Assembly: GCA_934182615.1 (NCBI GenBank)
Contig: CAKPRO010000006.1
Coordinates: forward strand, 1 to 64,000
Length of the DNA: 64,000 bases
Reading direction: 5' to 3'
DNA from: an uncultured Bacilli bacterium
Lineage (GTDB): Bacteria; Bacillota_I; Bacilli_A; RF39; UBA660
In this document: positions 34,091-42,226 of the stretch, piece after piece
Layout of the letters: every line of letters begins with the position of its first letter
How positions within the stretch are numbered: position 1 is the first letter of the stretch
Made by a program: the position numbers and the translations under genes
Notes under the pieces: generated by a model
The model's database searches: none
What the model saw: only the letters and a program-made list of their open reading frames with translations
What the model was told of the DNA's origin: nothing

Positions 34091-35369
34091 ATATATATCT
34101 TCTTTTCTTTATCTTTCTTTTTTCTTCTTCATTTAAAGGAACAAAACTATTAAATAATTTAGTACTAATTCTATTTCTCATATAAAAACCATTTTTCTTA
34201 ATCATATTAATTAATTTTTCATCTTTAGTTAAATTATAATATGCTTCTATATATAATTTTTTTATTATATTAAAATAATAAGTTACAATATCTTTTTGAT
34301 TAGTTCCTTCTAATTTATATTCTTCATCATTATAACTAAGTATTTCTTTAACAAAGAAATAAGATATTGAAGCCATCAACTCATAATTCCCATTTATATT
34401 AATAGCTTCTTCTTCCTGATCATAATTCATTAAATCATATGTAGAATCAAGTGCATACATAAATCTATATTTACTAAAAATAAGTTCATCTCTTAATTCT
34501 TCATTTCTAACATTATCTATTTCTTTATCTAATAATCTTAATAATTCTAAACAAAAATTAATTTTTGATATATCATTAATACTAAATACTTTTTTCTTTT
34601 TCTTTAAATTATTTTTCATTCTATCTTTTAATGCATATTTTGAAACTGATTCATTTAAAAATAGTGCTCTATTCATTGGATCATCTAGTAGAAAGCTATA
34701 ATCAAATTCTGGAGAATAGAATAATTTTATTTGTCCCATTTCTCCTTGCATACTTTTAGCGTTATCCGTAGCATATAATATTAAATTTCTTTGTTCTGTT
34801 TCATTAAGATTATTATCAATATTTATATACATAGTATTAATAAGTGTTTTTAATATCTTTACTCTTTTACTTGAAATAAAACTTCTCATTTCAGAAAAAG
34901 CATCTCTATAACTAAGTTCTAAATATTCACTTTCTAATTCTTCTTCTATTCTTAATATAGTATCATAAATATCTGTATTTATTTTTATATCTAAAATATT
35001 TAAAAAACAAGAATTACTATTAATTATATCATGTATATCATAAATGAATTCCATATCATAAAAATTCTTAGCCCCTGCTTTTTTTATTAAGTCTTTTAAT
35101 TCTTCAAGTGAAGCATTTTCGTCAAAAATAATATTCCCATTATCGTCCATTTCAAAATAGTCTTCATTGTCTTCTAAAAAGAAAGCTAGTTCACTTACAA
35201 AATCAAATTCAAATATCATATCTTCTAATGCTTCTGGTTCAAATTCAAGTAAATTTATTAATCTTTTTAAATACATAACTAGTTTATCTTTACTAATTTT
35301 CGTTTCTTTTTTATTTTCTTTTAATGTAAGCATAATATCTAATATTATGTAATCTAGTGGCATACTCAT
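34089..35369 (-). CDS. Hypothetical protein, largely helical
   Basis: 426 residues with no signal peptide or membrane segment. It is rich in Glu, Lys, Asp and Leu and appears helical throughout, with an acidic stretch near 75-100 (FFLEDNEDYFEMDDNG) and a basic C-terminus (EEKRKIKKRRYI). No family recognised. GGGAGGG precedes the ATG. It is a single-gene unit between the tRNA genes and the CAP gene. Confidence 0.7.
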   Translation of the reverse strand: MSMPLDYIILDIMLTLKENKKETKISKDKLVMYLKRLINLLEFEPEALEDMIFEFDFVSELAFFLEDNEDYFEMDDNGNIIFDENASLEELKDLIKKAGAKNFYDMEFIYDIHDIINSNSCFLNILDIKINTDIYDTILRIEEELESEYLELSYRDAFSEMRSFISSKRVKILKTLINTMYINIDNNLNETEQRNLILYATDNAKSMQGEMGQIKLFYSPEFDYSFLLDDPMNRALFLNESVSKYALKDRMKNNLKKKKKVFSINDISKINFCLELLRLLDKEIDNVRNEELRDELIFSKYRFMYALDSTYDLMNYDQEEEAININGNYELMASISYFFVKEILSYNDEEYKLEGTNQKDIVTYYFNIIKKLYIEAYYNLTKDEKLINMIKKNGFYMRNRISTKLFNSFVPLNEEEKRKIKKRRYI

Positions 35370-35464
35370 AAAACCCTCCCTTTTTTCATATAAAATATAC
35401 TATCACATATCCAAAGAAAAATCAATAAATTTAAATGATATTCACTACTTTGTAATATTGACAG

Positions 35465-35605
35465 TACCAAGGTACTTCCCGAGGAGAATACAAGCGTGGA
35501 TTACCTGCTAATCATGGAACTTCTTTTGATATTAAGTAAAGCATCTACCTAAACTATATAATAAAATAAGTAGTAATGACTAAAATCATTATCCACTTTT
35601 TTCAG
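35465..35605 (+). ncRNA. Candidate structured RNA, class unknown
   Basis: A GC-richer island in a gene-free gap of about 280 bases. Plus strand: AGTACC-AA-GGTACT hairpin, then CTTCCCGAGGAGAATACAAG, a GATTA/TAATC pair, and near the end GTAATGA ... TCATTAT followed by CCACTTTTTT as a possible terminator. A weak TTTAAA-N17-TAATAT promoter precedes it. It does not match SRP, tmRNA, RNase P or 6S patterns that I can recall. The minus strand cannot be excluded. Confidence 0.35.
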
Positions 35606-35610
35606 GCAAA

Positions 35611-35634
35611 AAGAAAAGACTTACAAAGTGTAAG
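35611..35634 (-). terminator. Terminator of the tRNA pair
   Basis: GCCTTAC-ACTTT-GTAAGTC hairpin with TTTTCTTTTT on the minus strand. Confidence 0.75.
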
Positions 35635-35649
35635 GCTTTCAAAGTCAAA

Positions 35650-35726
35650 TGGTCGGGAAGACAGGATTTGAACCTGCGACCTCTACGTCCCAAGCGTAGC
35701 GCTCTACCAAGCTAAGCTACTTCCCG
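35650..35726 (-). tRNA. tRNA-Pro (UGG)
   Basis: 77 nt with encoded CCA. Acceptor CGGGAAG/CTTCCCG, D-arm AGCTTGGTAGAGC, anticodon loop CTTGGGA with TGG, T-arm GGTTCAAATCC. It follows tRNA-Ala by 7 bases, all T on the minus strand. Confidence 0.95.
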
Positions 35727-35733
35727 AAAAAAA

Positions 35734-35810
35734 TGGTGGAGAATGAGGGACTCGAACCCTTGACCCTCTGCGTGCAAGGCAGATGCTCTAGCCAACTGAG
35801 CTAATTCCCC
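35734..35810 (-). tRNA. tRNA-Ala (UGC)
   Basis: 77 nt with encoded CCA. Acceptor GGGGAAT/ATTCTCC, D-arm AGCTCAGTTGGCTAGAGC, anticodon loop CTTGCAC with TGC, T-arm GGGTTCGAGTCCC. First of a two-tRNA unit. Confidence 0.95.
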
Positions 35811-35872
35811 ACGGACAATATAAATTATATCAGTAATTTATATTGTTGTCAATACTTTTTTATAAGTTTTAA

Positions 35873-36163
35873 TTATTTAGTCTCATATACACTAACTTGT
35901 TTTCTATCTCTACCAAGTCTAGAGTATTTAACATATCCAGAAATCTTAGCAAATAAAGTATCATCTGTGCCTCTACCTACATTAGTTCCAGGATGAATTT
36001 TAGTTCCTCTTTGACGATATATAATAGAACCTGCAGTTACATATTCACCATCAGAAGCTTTTGCTCCAAGTCTTCTACCAGCAGAATCTCTTCCATTACT
36101 AGTAGATGATTGACCTTTTTTGTGGGCAAATAATTGTATATTAAATTCCATTAATCTATTCAT
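35873..36163 (-). CDS. rpmA: 50S ribosomal protein L27 (with cleavable N-terminus)
   Basis: 96 residues. The mature start HKKGQSSTSNGRDSAGRRLG and GTKIHPGTNVGRGTDDTLFA are L27. It is preceded by MNRLMEFNIQLFA, the Firmicutes-type extension (xLQFFA) that the protease Prp removes. GGAGG precedes the first ATG. It overlaps prp by 8 bases in the operon rplU-prp-rpmA. L27 sits at the peptidyl-transferase centre, so correct cleavage is essential. Confidence 0.97.
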   Translation of the reverse strand: MNRLMEFNIQLFAHKKGQSSTSNGRDSAGRRLGAKASDGEYVTAGSIIYRQRGTKIHPGTNVGRGTDDTLFAKISGYVKYSRLGRDRKQVSVYETK

Positions 36164-36470
36164 TATTTTCCTCCTTAATTTTTATATTCTTAGGATATGC
36201 TTTTTCTAATTCATATAAATTAGTTACCATAACATTAATAATTTTAGTAGTCACTTCATCATCTTTTAAAACTTTAATATCAAGTCCGTTCTTATCTTCA
36301 TAACTAATCGATTCATTATCAATAGCTAAACAAGAATTAACTGAAGTAATTACTGTACTACTAACCGCAGCACATACAATATCTTTACCAAAATCATCAT
36401 AATTAGCATGTCCCGTAATAATAATTCTTTTATAATAATTATTATTCTTAGTAAGTTTTACTTTAATCAT
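36156..36470 (-). CDS. prp: Ribosomal-processing cysteine protease Prp
   Basis: 104 residues. ITGHANYDDFGKDIVCAAVSS (about 18-38) carries the catalytic His and Cys of the Prp (YsxB) family. It cleaves the N-terminal extension of L27, encoded immediately downstream. Its place between rplU and rpmA is the conserved Firmicutes order. Confidence 0.95.
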   Translation of the reverse strand: MIKVKLTKNNNYYKRIIITGHANYDDFGKDIVCAAVSSTVITSVNSCLAIDNESISYEDKNGLDIKVLKDDEVTTKIINVMVTNLYELEKAYPKNIKIKEENNE

Positions 36471-36479
36471 AAAACCACC

Positions 36480-36776
36480 TTATTTGATCTTTTTAATCTC
36501 TACTTTAGTATATGGTTGTCTGTGTCCTTTTTTAACTCTAGTAGATCTCTTATTAGGTTTGTATCTAAATATAGTTAATTTCTTTTGTTTACCTTGTTTT
36601 AAGATAACACCTTCTATTTTAGAAGAAACATAAGGATTACCTACTACACCATTTGCCATAAGAACCTTGTCAAAAACAACTTTATCTCCTTCGTTACCAT
36701 CTAGTTTTTCAACATAGATAACTGTTCCTTCAGATACATAATATTGTTTTCCACCAGTTTCAATAATTGCTTTCAT
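36480..36776 (-). CDS. rplU: 50S ribosomal protein L21
   Basis: 98 residues: MKAIIETGGKQYYVSEGTVI, GNEGDKVVFDKVLMANG and FRYKPNKRSTRVKKGHRQPYT are diagnostic for L21. It binds 23S rRNA and assembles with L27. AAAGGAGGG precedes the ATG; the L21 leader and a sigma-A promoter lie upstream. Confidence 0.97.
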   Translation of the reverse strand: MKAIIETGGKQYYVSEGTVIYVEKLDGNEGDKVVFDKVLMANGVVGNPYVSSKIEGVILKQGKQKKLTIFRYKPNKRSTRVKKGHRQPYTKVEIKKIK

Positions 36777-36794
36777 CTCATTCCCTCCTTTATA

Positions 36795-36882
36795 TATTTG
36801 TAAGACTCACTCTTAAGGTGTCATAATGATCTTATAACCTTTTCAATGTGGTTGAGATATTCAACTTGGCGTCTTTCAAAAC
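36795..36882 (-). promoter_or_regulatory. L21 leader RNA
   Basis: Minus-strand GACGCCAAGTTGAATATCTC, AACCACATTGAAAAGGTT and GACACCTTAAGAGTGAGTC form the conserved blocks of the Firmicutes L21 leader, a probable autoregulatory site. Confidence 0.8.
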
Positions 36883-36888
36883 AATTTA

Positions 36889-36917
36889 ATTCTACCATAA
36901 ATAAATACTAAAGTCAA
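36889..36917 (-). promoter_or_regulatory. Promoter of rplU-prp-rpmA
   Basis: TTGACT, 17-bp spacer ending ATGG, TAGAAT. Confidence 0.8.
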
Positions 36918-36922
36918 ATAAA

Positions 36923-37693
36923 TTAAGGCTTTTTCTCAAAAAAAGTACTAATATATTCTTTTTCATTTATTAATTTACCCTTGTCATTAAATGAATGTTC
37001 TTTATTTTTATACATTTTATTTATATTTTTAATAACTTTTTTATCTTTATAATTAAATTTAAATAAATATCTTTCTAATATAAATCTATTATATATATAA
37101 GAAATATCTTTATAAAACTTATATATATTTTGCATAAGAACTCCTACTACTAAGATAATACTATAATTATTTTCATATATATCACTATATAAAAATACCA
37201 CTATCATAATAAGTGAAATAACTACACTAATATAATTAGAAGTATTAAAGCTAAAATATTTCGATAATATTAAATTAACTATCTTAGCACCATCTAATGG
37301 ATATATAGGAAGTAAATTAAAAATAAGCATACTCTTATGATATAAAAAAAATAAATCATAGATATATTCTCTTACAATACCATTTCTATATAAAAAAAAG
37401 ATAATACCAAAATAAATACTTTGTATAACCACTCCTGAAATAGCTACTAATAAATCATTTTCTATCTTAGTATTAATCTTTGTATCAATATTAGTAATTC
37501 CCCCATATGGATAAATAATAATTTTATTCACTTTATACTTCATTATAATAGCCATTATTACATGACCTAATTCATGAATAATAATAAGTGATGTAAAAAT
37601 AATCAAGTTAATAAAATGCCCCGTAATAACAAGACCAAATGCTATAATTATATAAGTATAATGAAATTCTATTTTATTTAAGATATTCTTCAT
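36923..37693 (-). CDS. spoIVFB: Sporulation M50 intramembrane protease SpoIVFB
   Basis: 256 residues with about six membrane segments. The zinc motif HExxH is in LIIIHELGHVIMAIIM near 38-53, and the third ligand region LLPIYPLDGAKI is near 130-142. In spore formers SpoIVFB releases active sigma-K from pro-sigma-K in the outer forespore membrane. It overlaps the spoIVFA-like gene by 20 bases; the FA-FB order is conserved. No C-terminal CBS domain is obvious. Confidence 0.9.
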   Translation of the reverse strand: MKNILNKIEFHYTYIIIAFGLVITGHFINLIIFTSLIIIHELGHVIMAIIMKYKVNKIIIYPYGGITNIDTKINTKIENDLLVAISGVVIQSIYFGIIFFLYRNGIVREYIYDLFFLYHKSMLIFNLLPIYPLDGAKIVNLILSKYFSFNTSNYISVVISLIMIVVFLYSDIYENNYSIILVVGVLMQNIYKFYKDISYIYNRFILERYLFKFNYKDKKVIKNINKMYKNKEHSFNDKGKLINEKEYISTFFEKKP

Positions 37694-38285
37694 AATCTAA
37701 ATATTTATCACCTTTACTAAATACTAAATATAATTTATCATTTACTTCTCCAACTAGTGTACCTTTATTAACATAATCATATAATTTTAAAGAAGTATTA
37801 TCAATATTACCATACCAATTATATACTCCATCCAAATCTTCAATAATAACAGTATTACCATATCCTTCTTTATTACCAACAAAAACAACCATACCTTCTT
37901 TTAATGCTGGTACTAAGTAATTAGAAGTTACTTCTAACTTAACACCATCTAAATATACACTAGAAGAACTATATTTAAGTTTCTCATTAAATACTTTCTC
38001 TGTATTTACTTCTTTCTTAACTGGAAGAATTCCTCCTAAATATTTATCATAAATATTTTTTATCTTAGTAAAAGATATATCATCACTATATAAATAATTA
38101 GTAATCTTCTCTTTTAAGAAATCACTTCTTTTACAAGTAATTGCTAAAGAAGTAAATAACACTAAAACAATAAAAGTTTTAAGAAAAAACTTCTTTACAT
38201 ATTTACCAAATTCAAATTCTTTATCTATATTATTATTCTTTTTATTAATAATATCCATATACTTCTTCTTATCTATTTCATTCAT
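37674..38285 (-). CDS. spoIVFA: SpoIVFA-like LytM/M23-domain protein
   Basis: 203 residues from the ATG at 38285 (GGTGA upstream). Cytoplasmic charged start, one membrane segment (FIVLVLFTSLAITC), then a degenerate M23 fold at about 120-203: MVVFVGNKEGYGNTVIIEDLDGVYNWYGN replaces the usual HxH-type GHL motif, so it is probably inactive as a peptidase. SpoIVFA holds and inhibits SpoIVFB, whose gene follows with overlap. Confidence 0.8.
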   Translation of the reverse strand: MNEIDKKKYMDIINKKNNNIDKEFEFGKYVKKFFLKTFIVLVLFTSLAITCKRSDFLKEKITNYLYSDDISFTKIKNIYDKYLGGILPVKKEVNTEKVFNEKLKYSSSSVYLDGVKLEVTSNYLVPALKEGMVVFVGNKEGYGNTVIIEDLDGVYNWYGNIDNTSLKLYDYVNKGTLVGEVNDKLYLVFSKGDKYLDYEEYLK

Positions 38286-38329
38286 AAATATCACCACTAA
38301 AATATATGAATAAAAAAAGAAAAAAGAAT

Positions 38330-38680
38330 TTATTTTTCCTTTTTTCTAACTTTATTAGTATATAATTTAATAACAGAATCAACAGTAACTGGTATTGTAA
38401 TAGTCCTTGAAGCAAATATTTCTCTTTCTTCATCAGTTAATTCATCAAATAAATAGAATAAAGACCACCTCATTTTTGTACCATGATAGTTAATTGGAAG
38501 TTCTGTAAAATAAACATTATCTTCTCTTCTCTCTAACATTCTAGGCATACAAGACATATTCTTAATCTCTTCTCTTGATAAATTATCTACTACTACACTT
38601 TTGCATTTATTATTTTCTACTATTGTTTTTCTTTTTACTAAAGGAACTACCTTCATATTATATACTTCAATATTTTCCAT
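38330..38680 (-). CDS. Hypothetical protein
   Basis: 116 residues, basic, no signal peptide or membrane segment. Contains KRKTIVENNKCKSVVVDNLSR-like N-terminal and FDELTDEEREIF middle segments. GGAGGG precedes the ATG. It lies between the membrane protein at 38695 and spoIVFA with short gaps, so it is probably cotranscribed with the sporulation pair. No family recognised. Confidence 0.65.
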   Translation of the reverse strand: MENIEVYNMKVVPLVKRKTIVENNKCKSVVVDNLSREEIKNMSCMPRMLERREDNVYFTELPINYHGTKMRWSLFYLFDELTDEEREIFASRTITIPVTVDSVIKLYTNKVRKKEK

Positions 38681-38694
38681 TATACCACCCTCCT

Positions 38695-39522
38695 TTATTT
38701 TAAATATCTAGTAATAATTTCTGAATTGAAATCATTATCAAAAAATAAATTTCTTAAATTTTTCTTATTATAAACAAGTACTAAAGATTTATTCTCTATA
38801 TACATACTAATTATATGATCAAAATCCTCTACTATTCCATTTATATATTCACTTTCTCTTCTTTCTATATCTTCTTTAGTAAGAGAAATATTCGTATTTT
38901 TATCAATAACAACTTGCCCATTACCAATAATAAGATCTTCGTCAAATATCTTTTCTGCTATATATTCTTTAGTATAATTATATTTTTTAAGCATATCTTC
39001 ATCACTAAGAACTTTACCAGTACCTAAATCTATATTAGTAGTAATTACATATTTTTTAATATTATCATCAAATATACTATTATCTAAATTAAAATCCAAT
39101 TCATAATATATAGATAAAATAGTATTATTAATTTGCATTTTAATTGAACTAATAACCTCACTATTAGGAGTATACTCACTATTATCAGTATTAATTTCAT
39201 CGTAATAAGAAGTAATATATTCTATAAGTTTATTCTCTTGATCCATAAAGCTTTTAATACTATCATTATTTAAATTTTTCAAAACAACCTTTGATACATT
39301 TACCTTACTATATACATTACTATAATCATTAAATACTACCGGTGTTGTTTCTACATAATCCTTAATATCATAATTAACTATTTTTTTACTAGTAGTATCT
39401 TTATTTATACCCTGATATTCAAATAATTTATATAATCCAAAACCTGTGAGTAAAAGAAATACTGCACTAACTACCACTAATGTTTTAGCAGTCTTCTCAC
39501 TCATTACTTTATCTTTCATCAT
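38695..39522 (-). CDS. Hypothetical membrane-anchored extracellular protein
   Basis: 275 residues: a short cytoplasmic start, one membrane segment (TLVVVSAVFLLLTGFGLYKLF, about 13-33), then an extracellular domain with SDEDMLKKYNYTKEYIAEKIF near 165-185. This recalls the C-terminal half of DUF3298/RsiV-type domains (which follow DLGTGKVLSDEDML), but the match is weak. First gene of a probable operon leading to spoIVFA-spoIVFB. Confidence 0.6.
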   Translation of the reverse strand: MMKDKVMSEKTAKTLVVVSAVFLLLTGFGLYKLFEYQGINKDTTSKKIVNYDIKDYVETTPVVFNDYSNVYSKVNVSKVVLKNLNNDSIKSFMDQENKLIEYITSYYDEINTDNSEYTPNSEVISSIKMQINNTILSIYYELDFNLDNSIFDDNIKKYVITTNIDLGTGKVLSDEDMLKKYNYTKEYIAEKIFDEDLIIGNGQVVIDKNTNISLTKEDIERRESEYINGIVEDFDHIISMYIENKSLVLVYNKKNLRNLFFDNDFNSEIITRYLK

Positions 39523-39576
39523 ATTACCTTCTTCCTACCTATAATTATAATATAATTAAAAGGAAAAGTAAATAAA

Positions 39577-39602
39577 AAAAGAATCTATCTTTCGAGATAG
39601 AC
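39577..39602 (-). terminator. Terminator of the lexA-divergent small gene
   Basis: CTATCTCGAAAGATAG hairpin followed by ATTCTTTTTTT on the minus strand; it overlaps the stop codon. Confidence 0.85.
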
Positions 39603-39716
39603 ATAATCATTTTCTATACTAAGATTATTCTTAGTATTATTAACTACCACTAAACTAATAATAATTAGTAGAAGATAAAATATAATTACCCCTTTATTAT
39701 TTTTAACAAATTCCAT
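39585..39716 (-). CDS. SOS-controlled small membrane protein divergent from lexA
   Basis: 43 residues: MEFVKNNKG, then a hydrophobic segment VIIFYLLLIIISLVVV, then a short outer tail NNTKNNLSIENDYVYLER. A strong TAAGGAGAA Shine-Dalgarno, its own promoter with a LexA box in the spacer, and a terminator overlapping its stop show it is a real gene. Small membrane proteins divergent from lexA (YneA in Bacillus, SosA in staphylococci) block division during SOS. This one has no LysM domain and is shorter, so the same role is inferred from context only. Confidence 0.75.
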   Translation of the reverse strand: MEFVKNNKGVIIFYLLLIIISLVVVNNTKNNLSIENDYVYLER

Positions 39717-39741
39717 ATCTATCACTTCTCCTTACGCTTTT

Positions 39742-39770
39742 ATACTATCACATACTTATGTTCGTGTCAA
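39742..39770 (-). promoter_or_regulatory. SOS promoter of the small membrane protein gene
   Basis: TTGACA, 17-bp spacer, TAGTAT on the minus strand. The spacer holds CGAACATAAGTATG (39751-39764), close to the Gram-positive LexA box CGAAC-N4-GTTCG in its first half. Confidence 0.8.
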
Positions 39771-39789
39771 TACAAAAATGATGTTTTAA

Positions 39790-39829
39790 CGAATAATTGT
39801 TTGACATTTTACACTTTATGTGTTAATAT
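39790..39829 (+). promoter_or_regulatory. lexA promoter with LexA box
   Basis: TTGACA (39801), 17-bp spacer, TAATAT (39824). The LexA box CGAATAATTGTTTG at 39790-39803 overlaps the -35, which explains autorepression. Confidence 0.85.
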
Positions 39830-39850
39830 TATAAATGAAAGGAGAGTATT

Positions 39851-40477
39851 ATGGCTAAAGAAGGAAGATTAACAAAAAGACAGAAGGAAATACTAGAATA
39901 TATTAAGAAATATTCTGCACAAAAAAAATATCCTCCATCAATTAGAGAGATATCTGCTAACTTCAACTTAAGTTCGCCTGCTACTGCTCATGTTCATGTA
40001 AAAAAGCTAATTGAAAAAGGATACTTAAAGAGAGGTAAAACAAGTAATCACTTACTTGAACTTCAAGTACCTAATGAATTTGAAACCAAAAGTGATGATG
40101 TTGTTACTGTTCCATTATTAGGAAAAGTAACTGCAGGTAATCCTATTGAAGCAATTGAAGTACCTAACGAAGTTATTACTCTGCCAGCATATTTACTTCC
40201 TAAAAGAAAAGAAGTATTTACAATCAAAGTAGAAGGAGATTCTATGATTAATGCTGGTATCTTAGATAAAGATATTGTTATCGTAGAAAGATGTAAAACA
40301 GCTAAAAATGGTGATATAGTAGTAGCCATGGATGAAGAAAATCAAGTTACTATTAAAAGATTCTTTAGAGAAAATGATTATATAAGATTACAACCCGAAA
40401 ACGATTACATGCTACCTATAATATTAAAAGATATTTCTATCTTAGGTAAAGCAATTGGTTTATATAGAAAATTCTAA
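39851..40477 (+). CDS. lexA: SOS repressor LexA
   Basis: 208 residues. N-terminal winged helix (LTKRQKEILEYIKKY, PPSIREISANFNLSSPATAHVH), cleavage site Ala95-Gly96 in GKVTAGNP, catalytic Ser131 (EGDSMINAG) and Lys169 (QVTIKRF). RecA-stimulated self-cleavage relieves repression of SOS genes, here at least itself and the divergent small membrane protein. One of only two plus-strand genes in the window. GGAGAG precedes the ATG. Confidence 0.97.
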   Translation: MAKEGRLTKRQKEILEYIKKYSAQKKYPPSIREISANFNLSSPATAHVHVKKLIEKGYLKRGKTSNHLLELQVPNEFETKSDDVVTVPLLGKVTAGNPIEAIEVPNEVITLPAYLLPKRKEVFTIKVEGDSMINAGILDKDIVIVERCKTAKNGDIVVAMDEENQVTIKRFFRENDYIRLQPENDYMLPIILKDISILGKAIGLYRKF

Positions 40478-40480
40478 AAA

Positions 40481-40506
40481 AATGTCAGTTAATTCTGACA
40501 TTTTTT
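40481..40506. terminator. Bidirectional terminator, lexA / secreted protein
   Basis: ATGTCAGTTAATTCTGACAT hairpin with A-run and T-run on both sides, between two convergent genes. Confidence 0.85.
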
Positions 40507-42164
40507 TAATCTTCTTTTTTATATAAAGTAACTATTTCTACTCTACTACTATTAATAGTACTAGGCTCAAATCCAGTTTGAGGAGGCATTATATCACCAG
40601 TACCAGTATTCTTATCATAGTAGTAAGTAACATATATTGTACCATCAATATATTCTCCACTAGTAGGTCCTTCTACCATAATAAATGTATATCCATCAAA
40701 TTCTTTCTTAACAGTAGTATATTCATTACCTACTTTATCAGTAATAGTTATTTCATCAGTTAGTTTATTACCATCACTATCTACATAATTAATAACTACA
40801 GTACCTTCCTTAATAGAATACGTAAATTGCATATTAACCATAAAGTCAAAACCAATATAAGAGTTTGGGGTATATCTACCAATATTCTTTAGTACACCTG
40901 ATATAGTAGAAGTACTACTACTCTTAAGAATACCAGCACGTTCTGATATTTCACTATTACCTTTAGATTCATCTCTCATATATGAACCTATAGAATAATC
41001 AGTACCAGTAACATTACTATTACTTAAATCTTTATTTTCTTTATATTCACCAGTATTCTCATCCTTTTCGTCAAAGTAGAAAGATAATCCTTCATTATAG
41101 AAATAATTGTATGCAAGTGCTAATACAGTACTATTTGTTTCAGTAGCAAAATCATAACCACCATCTTCAGTTCCACCAAAGCCAAATAAATCGTTAACAG
41201 CTGTTTCATTTAATTCAGATAAATTATTTGCTATACATTCACCATTACAATTAAATTTGTCATTATTATTATAGAAATATAATAAATATTGTACTGGACT
41301 AGTAAATTCAGTATTTTTAATAGCAGTATCAATCGCCTTTTTAGCAGTATTATATCTTCTCAAATCTATCATATCTAATCCAAGCGCAGCATATGCTGAA
41401 TTATATGCATAAATAGGATCAGTATCAGATAGTATCTCTCTAATTATACCTTTTGAAAAAGAATCTAATCTACTATAATTAGTATTATATTTTTTATTAT
41501 AAAAATCTAATAAATATTTAGCATAATCTTCTATTCCATTATAACCATTTTCTTTTAAAGCCTCATCAATATTTTCATCAGTCATATTTCTACCTGAAGA
41601 ATTAGGCACAAGTTCTTTAAGAGCTGTATTATAATTTCTTCTAAAAGTAAAACCATTAGGTATATCTATTTGATTAAAGAATTTATCTCCAGTATTTCCT
41701 TCTACTTTATCATATACTACAGGTTCAGTCGGAAATATTTCAAAAGAAGTATCATCAAAGTAATAATCATTTTTAGAATAATTATTTATAACAATATTAA
41801 CTCTAATTTTATCCCCTGATTGAAATGGATTTGAATATTGAATATTATCTTCATCAATACGTTCATATCCTATTTTTTTATTGTAATCATATACTGCTTT
41901 TGCTATTTTTTGAAATACTTCAGGAGCAATAACGATACTTTTTTCATTATAATTTTCTGTAAGTGTTATATTAACAGTAACAGCACCACCTATATACCAA
42001 CCAAATTTTATCTTTGATAAATCATATTCTACTATAAAATTATCATTAGATTCAGAAACTAATTTTTCTGGATTAATTGTATCCCACTTAGATTCTGCTA
42101 AAACAGTAGAATTAAACATTAACCCTATTACTAAAACTAGTAATAATCTGCTTATTTTTTTCAT
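40506..42164 (-). CDS. Large secreted protein with MucBP-type C-terminus
   Basis: 552 residues from the ATG at 42164. Signal peptide (KKISRLLLVLVIGLMFNSTVLAES). The middle part, about 170-420, is helical and Asn/Tyr-rich (ALGLDMIDLRRYNTAKKAID); a thioester-type adhesin domain was considered, but no Cys-Gln motif was located. The C-terminus has a MucBP-like module (VVINYVDSDGNKLTDEIT, YTFIMVEGPTSGEY) and ends MPPQTGFEP ... YKKED: a sorting-signal-like PPQTG without the hydrophobic tail. The last 300 bases nearly match the next gene. Confidence 0.75.
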   Translation of the reverse strand: MKKISRLLLVLVIGLMFNSTVLAESKWDTINPEKLVSESNDNFIVEYDLSKIKFGWYIGGAVTVNITLTENYNEKSIVIAPEVFQKIAKAVYDYNKKIGYERIDEDNIQYSNPFQSGDKIRVNIVINNYSKNDYYFDDTSFEIFPTEPVVYDKVEGNTGDKFFNQIDIPNGFTFRRNYNTALKELVPNSSGRNMTDENIDEALKENGYNGIEDYAKYLLDFYNKKYNTNYSRLDSFSKGIIREILSDTDPIYAYNSAYAALGLDMIDLRRYNTAKKAIDTAIKNTEFTSPVQYLLYFYNNNDKFNCNGECIANNLSELNETAVNDLFGFGGTEDGGYDFATETNSTVLALAYNYFYNEGLSFYFDEKDENTGEYKENKDLSNSNVTGTDYSIGSYMRDESKGNSEISERAGILKSSSTSTISGVLKNIGRYTPNSYIGFDFMVNMQFTYSIKEGTVVINYVDSDGNKLTDEITITDKVGNEYTTVKKEFDGYTFIMVEGPTSGEYIDGTIYVTYYYDKNTGTGDIMPPQTGFEPSTINSSRVEIVTLYKKED

Positions 42165-42226
42165 TCTATTCACCTTTCTTTAACTAGTTATAAATAGAAT
42201 GCCTATTTATAACCAAAACCCATAAA

